64,000 nucleotides of DNA from Streptomyces sp. NBRC 110028 (GTDB taxonomy: Bacteria > Actinomycetota > Actinomycetes > Streptomycetales > Streptomycetaceae), in contig NZ_BBUZ01000024.1 of the NCBI RefSeq assembly GCF_001417735.1, positions 1 through 64,000 on the forward strand, in the 5' to 3' direction. Numbering within the stretch: position 1 is the first letter of the stretch; each line of letters opens with the position of its first letter. This document shows, piece by piece, positions 8,054-15,822 of the stretch. Both the position numbers and the translations under genes were made by a program. The notes beneath the pieces are model-generated. The model searched no databases. It was not told the DNA's origin and saw nothing but the letters and a program-made list of their open reading frames with translations.

Positions 8054-9019
8054 ATGAAGGCTTCGAGGCTGTTGCATCTCTTGCTGCTCCTGCAGACCCG
8101 TCAGCGCATCACCACCACCGAGCTCGCCGGGCGTCTGGAAGTGTCTCGGCGGACCGTGCTGCGGGATGTCGAGGCGCTCTCGACAGCAGGTGTGCCTGTC
8201 TATGCCGAACGCGGGCGGAACGGCGGGATCGTCTTGCTCCCCAGTGCACGGCTCAACGCATCGCATCTGGAACCATCAGAGCTGGAGGCACTCTCCGTAG
8301 CCGGTTTGGACAGCGCGCAACTTGAGCGTATGGGCCTGTCTGCGGTGTGGGAGTCGGCCGCGCGCAAGATCGCCGCTCGGCAGGCTGCAGCACCTGGGTC
8401 GCCGAGCCTGCTGCAACTGGCGGACCTGGTGCTGGTAGACAGCACCGCGTGGTTTGCTGACTCAGAGGCAGCGGTCGACGTATCGGATCTGGCCTCGGCA
8501 CTGCGACACCGCCGCCGGCTGCGAATCCAATACCGGCGCAGCGCCGAGAATCAGCCCTCAACGCGGGTGGTCGACCCGTACGGGATCGTCGCGAAATCCG
8601 GTCGCTGGTATCTCATCGCCGATGACCAGGGGAACGGTCGGCTGTTCGCTCTGGAACGACTCTCGTCCTACGAACAACTCGACGCGCCAGCTGCTCTCCG
8701 ACCAAGCGAAACCCTCCGCACCAGATGGGCCGCGTTGAAGGAACGCACCGAGGGGCAAGGTCGCGTGAGCGTGACCGTCCGCCTGCCAGAAAACGGACTC
8801 GACCTGGCGCGGCGCATCCTCGGCAACCGCATCCACGACGTCTCCGACGCGGAAAACGGCTGGTGCACCGTCGTCGTCCGCTACCCCGACATCGAGTCAG
8901 TGCGTCAGCTCCTCCAGTTCGGCGACCACATCGAGATACTCACCCCAGAGACAGCCCGCGAACGCATCAGTCAGCTCGCCAGAGACCTGGTTGAAAGGCA
9001 CTCAACCCCGGCCTCGTGA
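8054..9019 (+). CDS. WYL-domain transcriptional regulator (YafY type)
   Basis: The 321-residue protein has an N-terminal winged HTH (ITTTELAGRLEVSRRTVLRD), a middle dimerisation segment, the WYL domain (IVAKSGRWYLIAD, about residues 175-190) and a C-terminal WCX region. WYL proteins are DNA-binding regulators that sense ligands, often nucleic acids or small molecules. The start at 8054 (MKASRLLHLLLLLQ) matches the family. Its divergent position next to the VOC gene suggests that gene and itself as targets. Confidence 0.88.
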   Translation: MKASRLLHLLLLLQTRQRITTTELAGRLEVSRRTVLRDVEALSTAGVPVYAERGRNGGIVLLPSARLNASHLEPSELEALSVAGLDSAQLERMGLSAVWESAARKIAARQAAAPGSPSLLQLADLVLVDSTAWFADSEAAVDVSDLASALRHRRRLRIQYRRSAENQPSTRVVDPYGIVAKSGRWYLIADDQGNGRLFALERLSSYEQLDAPAALRPSETLRTRWAALKERTEGQGRVSVTVRLPENGLDLARRILGNRIHDVSDAENGWCTVVVRYPDIESVRQLLQFGDHIEILTPETARERISQLARDLVERHSTPAS

Positions 9020-9068
9020 CTGCCGAGCGGAACGCCCTGCTCTCAATCAACGTCTCCGGTCAGTGCAG

Positions 9069-9788
9069 CTAGGGAGTGTCCGCCAGGGCGCGGCGGCACA
9101 GGGCGTCGGCGCGGCGGGTGGTCTCGGGCTGCCGGTAGTCACGGGCCAGATGGAGGGTGTACGCGCAGGCGTCCTCGATGGTCACCCGGTGGCCGACGGA
9201 CACGAACACCGGCTTCACCCCGTCCCGGGTGCGCAGCGCCCGGCCGACCTCCTCGTCCCCGTCGAGCAGCGGCGTCCAGTCGCCACGGCGCGGGCCGGGC
9301 GGGGCGTGGCGGAAGGCGAAGGGATTCTTGGCGACGCCGATCGTCGGCAGGCCGGTGAGCACCCCCAGATGGCTGGCCAGCCCGAAGCGGCGGGGGTGGG
9401 CGAGGCCGTAGCCGTCGCAGACCACGACATCGGGGCGGTGGCCGAGCCGGTCGAGGGCGCCGAGCGCGTCCAGCACGGCCGGGATCTCGCGGAACGCCAG
9501 CAACCCGGGCACATACGGGAAGGTGACCCGGCCCACCGCCGTCGTCTCCCCGAGGACGCCGAGGGTACGGGCGTCCAGCGCGACGGCGGCCGCCGCGACG
9601 ACGCCCCGCTCGTCGTCGTACGCCACGTCCACCCCGGCGACCGCCCCGGCCCCGGCGCCCGGGGCGGGCACGGCCCCGCCCTCCGCGCGGACGGATCCCC
9701 GCAGCCGCTCCTGCACGGCGGTCGCCTCGGCCTCGGTGGTGGGCCAGTCGCGCGGGAGTTCATAGCGGGGATCGGTGGCGCTCGTCAT
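9069..9788 (-). CDS. nfi: Endonuclease V (deoxyinosine 3' endonuclease)
   Basis: The 239-residue enzyme carries all landmark motifs. AGVDVAYDD has the first metal aspartate, FPYVPGLLAFREIP has the substrate-binding PYIP-like wedge and a glutamate, and CDGYGLAHPRRFG has the second aspartate and histidine. PTIGVAK is the conserved lysine strand, and PVFVSVGHRV closes the domain. It nicks DNA near deaminated adenine (inosine) to start alternative excision repair. The start at 9788 gives a family-length N terminus. Confidence 0.93.
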   Translation of the reverse strand: MTSATDPRYELPRDWPTTEAEATAVQERLRGSVRAEGGAVPAPGAGAGAVAGVDVAYDDERGVVAAAAVALDARTLGVLGETTAVGRVTFPYVPGLLAFREIPAVLDALGALDRLGHRPDVVVCDGYGLAHPRRFGLASHLGVLTGLPTIGVAKNPFAFRHAPPGPRRGDWTPLLDGDEEVGRALRTRDGVKPVFVSVGHRVTIEDACAYTLHLARDYRQPETTRRADALCRRALADTP

Positions 9789-9812
9789 GACCGGCCACGC
9801 TACCGGTCGCCG

Positions 9813-10190
9813 CTACCGGGCCGGCTCTGGGCGGGCGATGCGGCCCTTCTCCCCCGACGCCCAGCAGCCGCCGTCGGGGCGCGGTCCACCGTGTCGTACG
9901 AACCGGAGTCGAGGGCGCGCCAGGTGCGGCCGCCGTCCGCCGTCAGGTCGGTGCCTGTCGGGCCGACCGCGAGGGCGGAGCGGTGGGCGTACGGGAGCCA
10001 GGCGGCCCCCGAACGGCAGGCGGGCGGGGGCTCGGCGGCCGGGGTCCAGGCCGCGCCGCCGTCCGCGGTGACCGCGGCCGCGCGCGGCGACGGCCGGCCG
10101 GGGCGGTAGTCACCGCCGACGGCGAGGCCGTGGCGCACGTCGCGGAAGGCGAGGGCGAAGACGCCGCGGGCCGGGTCACCGGCGGGTGAT
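9813..10190 (-). pseudogene. Decayed YCF48/BNR-repeat protein, C-terminal remnant
   Basis: Two blocks of a beta-propeller (WD40/BNR-like, often annotated oxidoreductase) C terminus are visible on the minus strand. The first runs from about 10185 with VFALAFRD and GLAVGGDYRPG, then LTADGGRTW. After a one-base loss in a C run near 9885 the frame changes and DGGCWASGEKGRIA follows, ending at the stop at 9813. The N-terminal two thirds are absent beyond about 10190. It cannot make a full protein. No other gene is seen between 10190 and 10364. Confidence 0.65.
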
Positions 10191-10364
10191 CCCCCTGCGC
10201 GTCATGGGGGTGGAAGCCGGCCCATGGGCGGTACGCCGTCCACAACACCCGCATATCGCCCGCATATCGCCCGAGGCGGCAGGGAGCCGGCACGGCGCCC
10301 GAACGCGCGGCGGCGACCCCGGGAATGCCGGGGGCGCCGCCGATCGGCCGTCAGCCGTGCCGGG

Positions 10365-11864
10365 TCAGTTGTTCACGCAGAGCCGGACCAGCAGCGACAG
10401 GCAGTTCCGTGAGTCGTCGTCGGCCGCCGAGGTCGGCGTGCCGGTCTGGCCCGGCGTCGTCCCCTGCGGGTCCGCCGTGCCGCCGCCACCGCCGCCGCTC
10501 GTCGGGTCCTGCGTCGGCGACGAGGGCTTGGACGTGGGCTCGGAGGTGGGGTTTGATGTCGCAGTCGACCCGGATTCGGACGGGTTGGGCGACTTGGTCG
10601 GCTTCGACGGCGTCGTCGGCTTCCCCGAGGGCGAGGACGACGGGTCCGACGGAGCGGACGACGGCGCCGTGGACCGCGAGGGGGACACCGCGCTCGACGG
10701 CACGTCCGACGGCCCCGGCGCCTTCGTGGACGGCCTGCTCCGGGACGCCTCCCCCGTGCCGTTCGCGCGCGGCGCGCCCGGCGTCCGCGACGCGGCGTCG
10801 GTGGCGTCCGCACCGGATGAACCCGACGAACCCGACGAAGGTGCGGAATCGGCCGACTTATGGCTCGACGCCGACGCCGCCGCCGGCTGCCCGGCCTCCG
10901 CCGCGCCGCCGTTGGTGAGGGCCAGGCCCGTCATGACCGCCGCGCCCGCGACGAACAGCACCCCGGCCCCGGCCACCGCCACCGCGACCGGCCCCGCCTC
11001 GCGCACCCGCCCGTGCATCAGGTGGCGCATCGAGCGGCGGCCGGAGACGAGCGGGCCGTTCGCCGGAGCCGCGTGCGCACCGCCGATCGGCACGGTCGCC
11101 GGACCGCCCACCCCAGCGGTCTTGGCGACCGCCGCGGCGGCCCCCGTCGCGGCCCAGCCGCCCGCGGCGGCCAGCGGCCGCAGGTACGGCGCGGCGCCCC
11201 GGTCGTACAGCGCCAGCAGCGCCGGGCCGGTCAGCGCGGCCAGCCGGCCATCGGCCGCCACCAGCCGCTCCATCCGGGACCGGCAGTCCGGGCAGCCGTC
11301 GATGTGCACCGCGATCCGCTCGGCCTGGTGCGGGTCGTCCGTGCCCAGCACATGGCCGGGCATACCGTCCCAGTGGCCACCGCAGGCCGCGCTCGCCGGG
11401 GCACCGGGCTGCGCGCGCAGGAACTCGCGGCGCAGGCTCTCCCGGGCCCGCTCCACGAGCGCGGCCGCCGCCTCGGCGGTGTTGCGCGTACGACGGGCCG
11501 CCTCCTCCGGCGGCAGGTCCTCCGCCTCGGCGAGCCAGAGCGCCGTGACCCAGCGCTGCGGCAGCTCGCCGAGGACACGTATCAGCGGTTCGAGGAGCGA
11601 GGCCTGCTGCTGCGGGCCCCAGTTCACCGACGCCACGGCGAGCCCGCGGACGGCGCTCGTCAGTTCGCCCGGTGCGGCGTCGGCGTCGATGGCCTCCCCG
11701 GTGCGCAGCCGCCGCCAGACGCGGAAGTGCGCCTCGGCGACGAGGTCTCCCGCCGCCCAGGGGTTGCCGGTGAGGGTGCGGGCGTACCCGACAAGTCGTG
11801 GATATTCGGATTCGTACAGCCGGGTGTACGCGGCCGCATCCAGCGCCGCGGGACGCATCGTCAT
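10365..11864 (-). CDS. ECF-sigma-like protein fused to zinc-finger anti-sigma domain, membrane anchor and stalk
   Basis: This 499-residue protein begins MTMRPAALDAAAYTRLYE. Residues 1-160 resemble sigma-70 region 2 and region 4 (ERIAVHI comes later; LPQRWVTALWLAEAEDLPPE is the region 4 part). A zf-HC2 type segment HIDGCPDCRSRM (about 200-212) follows. One hydrophobic segment (about 325-350, AVAVAGAGVLFVAGAAVMTG) precedes about 140 residues rich in Ser, Thr and Pro, and the end is CLSLLVRLCVNN. The arrangement suggests a membrane-tethered regulator with an extracellular disordered stalk. Promoter specificity and signal are unknown. The start at 11864 is preceded by a weak AGGGGTTG; frames upstream lack similarity. 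Confidence 0.75.
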   Translation of the reverse strand: MTMRPAALDAAAYTRLYESEYPRLVGYARTLTGNPWAAGDLVAEAHFRVWRRLRTGEAIDADAAPGELTSAVRGLAVASVNWGPQQQASLLEPLIRVLGELPQRWVTALWLAEAEDLPPEEAARRTRNTAEAAAALVERARESLRREFLRAQPGAPASAACGGHWDGMPGHVLGTDDPHQAERIAVHIDGCPDCRSRMERLVAADGRLAALTGPALLALYDRGAAPYLRPLAAAGGWAATGAAAAVAKTAGVGGPATVPIGGAHAAPANGPLVSGRRSMRHLMHGRVREAGPVAVAVAGAGVLFVAGAAVMTGLALTNGGAAEAGQPAAASASSHKSADSAPSSGSSGSSGADATDAASRTPGAPRANGTGEASRSRPSTKAPGPSDVPSSAVSPSRSTAPSSAPSDPSSSPSGKPTTPSKPTKSPNPSESGSTATSNPTSEPTSKPSSPTQDPTSGGGGGGTADPQGTTPGQTGTPTSAADDDSRNCLSLLVRLCVNN

Positions 11865-12111
11865 GGTGGAACAACCCCTGGGGTGGGTGCCTCGGGAGAG
11901 CGGAGTGCGGCGGAAGTTTTGTAACAGCTCCGCACGGCACCCGAGACCGTGCATGGATTTGGCAAGCCTAAATGCCGTATGTCCCCCCGAAAAACCAGTC
12001 GTGACGCACGTCACGCCGCATGCGGGTGCACTGCCCCGTCGGCCCGTACGTCTTATGGACGTAGAGACGGCGAGGAGTCGCACCGATCGAAATCGCAAGG
12101 GAGCAGGCGTT

Positions 12112-12528
12112 GTGACCACTGTCATCGACCAAGCAGTCCAGGCCCACCTCATCGCGTCGACCCCAGAGGCACGCGCCATCCCGGCATGCCTGCGCTACGA
12201 ACGCGACGACCCGTTCGCCGTCCGCGTCTCCTTCCCGCCGACCGCGTCCCTCGACGGTTCCGCCGTGGAGTGGACATTCGGGCGGGAACTGCTCGCGGCC
12301 GGGCTGCGCGGGCCCGCGGGCAGCGGGGACGTGCAGATGTGGCCGTGCGGAACGCAGCGCACCGTGCTGGAGTTCCACGCGCCCGAGGGCATGGCCATGG
12401 TGCAGTTCGACACCGGCGACCTGCGGCGGTTCCTGGACCGCTCGTACGCGGTGGTGCCCGAGGGGGCCGAGGGCGGTGAGCTGGACCTGGACGACGGTCT
12501 GGCGTCGCTGCTCAGAGACACCTCCTGA
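12112..12528 (+). CDS. SsgA-like sporulation/cell division regulator (SALP)
   Basis: The 138-residue protein carries the family hallmarks: DPFAVRVSFPP, VEWTFGRELLAAGLRGPAGSGD and RTVLEFHAPEG. SsgA-like proteins occur only in sporulating actinomycetes and act in septum site choice, peptidoglycan remodelling or spore-wall assembly by recruiting division proteins. The GTG at 12112 is chosen because AAGGGAG lies 9-14 bases upstream and the length fits. The preceding 247 bases from 11865 hold only promoter DNA and a TACGTCTTATGGACGTA-like dyad near 12045. Which SALP subtype it is cannot be told by eye. Confidence 0.9.
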   Translation: MTTVIDQAVQAHLIASTPEARAIPACLRYERDDPFAVRVSFPPTASLDGSAVEWTFGRELLAAGLRGPAGSGDVQMWPCGTQRTVLEFHAPEGMAMVQFDTGDLRRFLDRSYAVVPEGAEGGELDLDDGLASLLRDTS

Positions 12529-12592
12529 GAGAGAACCCAGGAGAACCCGGCAGAGAGCCGGAGAGAGAACTCCCTTTCGCCGGGTGACCGGG

Positions 12593-13282
12593 TCAGTTGG
12601 TGGTCGTGGTCGTGGTCACGGCGGTGGTCGCCGCCGACAGCGCGGTGGCGACCGCGGCGGCGAGCCCCGCCCGCACACGGTCGACCACGCCCTCCAGCGC
12701 GGCCCCCGGCGCGCCGCCGCGCGCCTCCAGCTCCGCGATCCGCTGCCGGTGCGCGTCGAGGTCCTCGTGCGTGACGACGGTCGTCAGCCCGCCCGCCGCG
12801 GCGAGCGCGATCAGCGCCGCGTCCCGCTCGGACACCTCGGCCGCGGGCCGTCCCCCGTGCAGGACGCGCACCGTCTCGTCCCGCATCCCCGCGACCAGCT
12901 CCGGGCGTTCCAGCGCGTACTCCCTGACCGGGAACAGGCCGAGCACCCGCCGCGTCGTCGTGCGCAGATACCCGGCCGCCCGCAGCTGGTCCCGTACGGC
13001 CCGCTCGGTCAGCCGCGGCTGATGCCCCACCCAGGTCCCCCAGGTGCGCGGCCGCGACTCCTCGATCAGCTCCAGCAGCCCGTCCAGCGCCGGGTCGCCG
13101 GTCCGCGCGTCCGGCAGCGGTTGGGGCCGCCCCTTCGCGTCGACGAGCAGTTGGCGCTGCGCGAGTTCGGTGAGCGCCCCGGCCTGGACGAGATAGCCCA
13201 CGTGCGTGACGGGCTTGCCGGTGCCCGGGTCGAAGGCGAGCAGGTAGAGCGTGGCGGCGAGAGAGAGCGAACCGTTCGGCAC
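12593..13282 (-). CDS. GPP34 (GOLPH3-like) family protein
   Basis: The 229-residue protein starts at GTG 13282, with GGAGGA placed 7 bases upstream. It matches the GPP34 fold: SLSLAATLYLLAFDPGTGKP, then ALDGLLELIEESRPRTWGTWV, then LRAAGYLRTTTRRVLGLFPVREYAL and a late helical segment. In eukaryotes the fold binds PI4P at the Golgi. Streptomyces has many paralogues of unknown role, likely membrane associated. The alanine/threonine-rich tail (TTAVTTTTTTN) is low complexity. It is convergent with the SALP gene. Confidence 0.85.
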   Translation of the reverse strand: MPNGSLSLAATLYLLAFDPGTGKPVTHVGYLVQAGALTELAQRQLLVDAKGRPQPLPDARTGDPALDGLLELIEESRPRTWGTWVGHQPRLTERAVRDQLRAAGYLRTTTRRVLGLFPVREYALERPELVAGMRDETVRVLHGGRPAAEVSERDAALIALAAAGGLTTVVTHEDLDAHRQRIAELEARGGAPGAALEGVVDRVRAGLAAAVATALSAATTAVTTTTTTN

Positions 13283-13394
13283 GGGATCCTCCGGGCATGA
13301 TCCGGTCGGGCGGGTGCACCGACCCTGGGGCGTGTGCCCTCTCTCGGCGGCGGCGACGCGCACCCCTTCCGGCCCTCCGGGTCGGCACGGGACG

Positions 13395-14012
13395 TCACGG
13401 GTGGTACAGCTTCACCACCGCCGTGGTGGTCGTCCGCCGGAACGCGTCGACCGGGGCCTGTTCGTAGCCCCCCATCTCGCCCCACGCGACGACGGTGACG
13501 GTCCGCCCGTCGCGCCCGATCCCGTACAGGTGGATCCCCGGCTCCGAGTCCGGGTACGAGGTGTGGACGCCGTACACGTGGGCGCCGTCCTCGGCGGGGA
13601 GCGTGCCGTAGTCCCGCCAGGACGCCGAGCCCTCGGGGTGGTCGCGCCGCCAGTCGGCGGCGCAGTTCCGCACCTTCTTCCCGGCCGCCGCGGCGAGCTT
13701 GCGCGCGGCGTCCACGGTGGCGGCCTCGACCACGATCTGGCTCGCGGTCGTGTCGTACTCGGTCCAGAAGGTCCGATGGGTGGCCCCGGCCGCAGGGAGC
13801 GTGTTCTCGACGCAGAACGGGGCATCCTCGGGCAGCCCCGGGGTGACGTCGCTCGCGTACCAGTCGGACGACGGGTGCGGAGGCAGCTCCTTCGGTACGA
13901 GGTGGCCGGGGGCCGCCGGGGCCGCTGTCGCGGCCGTGGACCCGGCCATGAGGGCGGCCGCGGTGAGCGCGCCGAGGGCGGCGGTGCGGAGGGTGCGCGG
14001 AGACATGGGCAT
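13395..14012 (-). CDS. Secreted protein of unknown function
   Basis: The 205-residue product begins with a clear Sec signal peptide (positive RTLR, a hydrophobic core of about 18 residues, then ATAAPAAP with a probable cleavage after AATAA). The mature part has two cysteines (FCVENTL and VRNCAADW), which could form a disulfide. The rest is alpha/beta with a WGEMGGY segment. I do not recognise the family. The start at 14012 is preceded by GAGGAA. It is divergent from the HTH membrane protein at 14172. Confidence 0.65.
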   Translation of the reverse strand: MPMSPRTLRTAALGALTAAALMAGSTAATAAPAAPGHLVPKELPPHPSSDWYASDVTPGLPEDAPFCVENTLPAAGATHRTFWTEYDTTASQIVVEAATVDAARKLAAAAGKKVRNCAADWRRDHPEGSASWRDYGTLPAEDGAHVYGVHTSYPDSEPGIHLYGIGRDGRTVTVVAWGEMGGYEQAPVDAFRRTTTTAVVKLYHP

Positions 14013-14171
14013 GGAAGGGTTCCTCACTTCGTCGAGGGGCGTGCGTCGATGTGACGAGCGTGCGCCGCCCCGCGCCACGACCGCTACGGCGGGCGTGGCA
14101 TCCGGGACGCCGGAATGCCTGCACGTACGCTGACTTGGGGATACGACGGCAGCCTGGGACGCGCCCGCGGA

Positions 14172-15812
14172 ATGGCGCGGCGGGCCGAGGAGGCCGAGGA
14201 GGGGGATGGGCCGGTGGGCGGAGCCGATGCGGTCGAGGAGTTCGCGGAGAGCCTGCGCGCGCTGAAGGAGCGCTCGGGCCGCAGCTATGCGGCCTTGGCC
14301 ACGCACCTGCACGTGAGCACGTCCACGCTGCACCGCTACTGCAACGGCGACGCGGTCCCCGCGGACTACGCCCCGGTGGAGCGCCTCGCCCGCCTCTGCG
14401 GCGCGACCCCGGACGAGCTGATGGCCCTTCACCGCCGCTGGCTCCTCGCCGACGCGAGCCGCGCGACGACGCGGGCGAGCGGCCACGGCCCCCCGCGAGG
14501 CGGCGATGCCGGGGCGACAGCGCCGGGTCGGGTCCCTTCCCGCCCCGGCGACGTGACGCGCCGTACGGCCGGGCAGCGGGCGCACGACGTCAAGCCGGCC
14601 GCCGAGGCCGGGCGGTTCGGCGGCGCGGCGGGCCGTACGACCGGCGGCGCGGCGCCGGACGCCGACGGAGGCAGCGGCCCCGGGCCGACCGGAGCCGGGC
14701 GCACCAAGGCCGGGCGGGCCAGGGCGGCGGCTCGGGCACGGCGGGCGGCCGGGGTGGCGCGGGCTGGCGGGGTGGCGCGGGCAGGCGGGCGGGCCGAGGC
14801 GAGGGGCGGCTCGGCGCGGGGGCGGTTACGGGCCGTCCCGGGCGACACCGCGGCGGTCCGCGCCCCCTGGCGGGACCGGCCGTGGGCGCTGGTGGCGGGC
14901 GCGGCCGCCGCCGCCGTCCTCGCCGTCACGGCCGTCGAGGTGCGGTCGTCGCCCGGCGCCGCCCAACCGCGGCACCACACCGCCGCCTCGCCCCCGGTGG
15001 CGAGCGCGACACCGAAGGCGCCCGCGACGCGCCCGCCCACCGCCGGGCCCACCGCCCGCGGCCGTCTGGACCGCGAGGTGTCCGGCGACGGGCCGAAGCC
15101 GGGCGCGCCGCGCGGCGAAGAGCCGGGGCGGCGCGAGGGCGGAACGGCCGCCGCGCCCGGCGCGTCCCGTCCGCCCGGGAACGGCAGCACGCGCCTGCCC
15201 CTCACCCTCAGCACCCGCTCCCACGTCTGGGAGAACGGCTGCGACCACCGCTACCTCATCGACCGGCCGCCCGCCGACGTCGCCCCGCCGCCCACCGAGC
15301 AGGACGCCCCGGCCTGGGCCGCGGCCCATGACGCGGTGCACGGCGGGACCACCAACGTCGAGGTGACGGTCCAGGGGCGGGCGGCGGAGTCCGCGGTCGT
15401 GCTGCGGGCCCTGCACGTACGGGTCGTGGGGCGCCGTACGCCGCCGGCGTGGTCGTCGTTCGCCATGGAGAACGGCTGCGGCGGCTCCCTCACCCCGCGC
15501 GCCTTCGCCGTCGACCTGGACGCCGCGCGCCCCCAGGCCCGCCCCACCGACGGCAATGACGCGGGCAAGCCGATCCCCGCCGTCCGCTTCCCGTACCGCG
15601 TCTCGGCCTCGGACCCGGAGGTGCTGCTGGTCAACGCCCGCACGGCGGGCTGCGACTGCCGCTGGTACCTGGAGCTGGAGTGGACGAGCGGGGACCGCTC
15701 CGGGACGGCGCGGATCGACGACCACGGCGCGCCGTTCCGCACGAGCGGCGTCGAGGGCCGCCCCGCGTACGTCTACGACTACGGCGAGGGCGCCTGGCGC
15801 CGGGACGCCTAG
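14172..15812 (+). CDS. Membrane-tethered helix-turn-helix protein with extracellular domain
   Basis: The 546-residue protein has an N-terminal XRE-type HTH (LKERSGRSYAALATHL ... STLHRYCNGDAV, residues about 30-70). About 150 residues of Ala/Gly/Arg-rich linker follow, then a single membrane segment (LVAGAAAAAVLAVTAVEV) and a C-terminal secreted domain. The secreted domain contains four cysteines in ENGCDHRYLID, ENGCGGS and AGCDCRWYLE. The layout suggests signal transfer from outside to DNA. Starts at 14115, 14172 or a GTG near 14214 are possible; I chose 14172 for its AUG and proximity. The linker composition may reflect slipped GC-rich repeats. Confidence 0.75.
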   Translation: MARRAEEAEEGDGPVGGADAVEEFAESLRALKERSGRSYAALATHLHVSTSTLHRYCNGDAVPADYAPVERLARLCGATPDELMALHRRWLLADASRATTRASGHGPPRGGDAGATAPGRVPSRPGDVTRRTAGQRAHDVKPAAEAGRFGGAAGRTTGGAAPDADGGSGPGPTGAGRTKAGRARAAARARRAAGVARAGGVARAGGRAEARGGSARGRLRAVPGDTAAVRAPWRDRPWALVAGAAAAAVLAVTAVEVRSSPGAAQPRHHTAASPPVASATPKAPATRPPTAGPTARGRLDREVSGDGPKPGAPRGEEPGRREGGTAAAPGASRPPGNGSTRLPLTLSTRSHVWENGCDHRYLIDRPPADVAPPPTEQDAPAWAAAHDAVHGGTTNVEVTVQGRAAESAVVLRALHVRVVGRRTPPAWSSFAMENGCGGSLTPRAFAVDLDAARPQARPTDGNDAGKPIPAVRFPYRVSASDPEVLLVNARTAGCDCRWYLELEWTSGDRSGTARIDDHGAPFRTSGVEGRPAYVYDYGEGAWRRDA

Positions 15813-15822
15813 ACCCTCCTCC

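Noticed and set aside
10186..12111. Plus-strand extension ahead of the SsgA-like protein
   Set aside because: Antisense to the sigma-like gene; family homology and a good ribosome site begin at GTG 12112.
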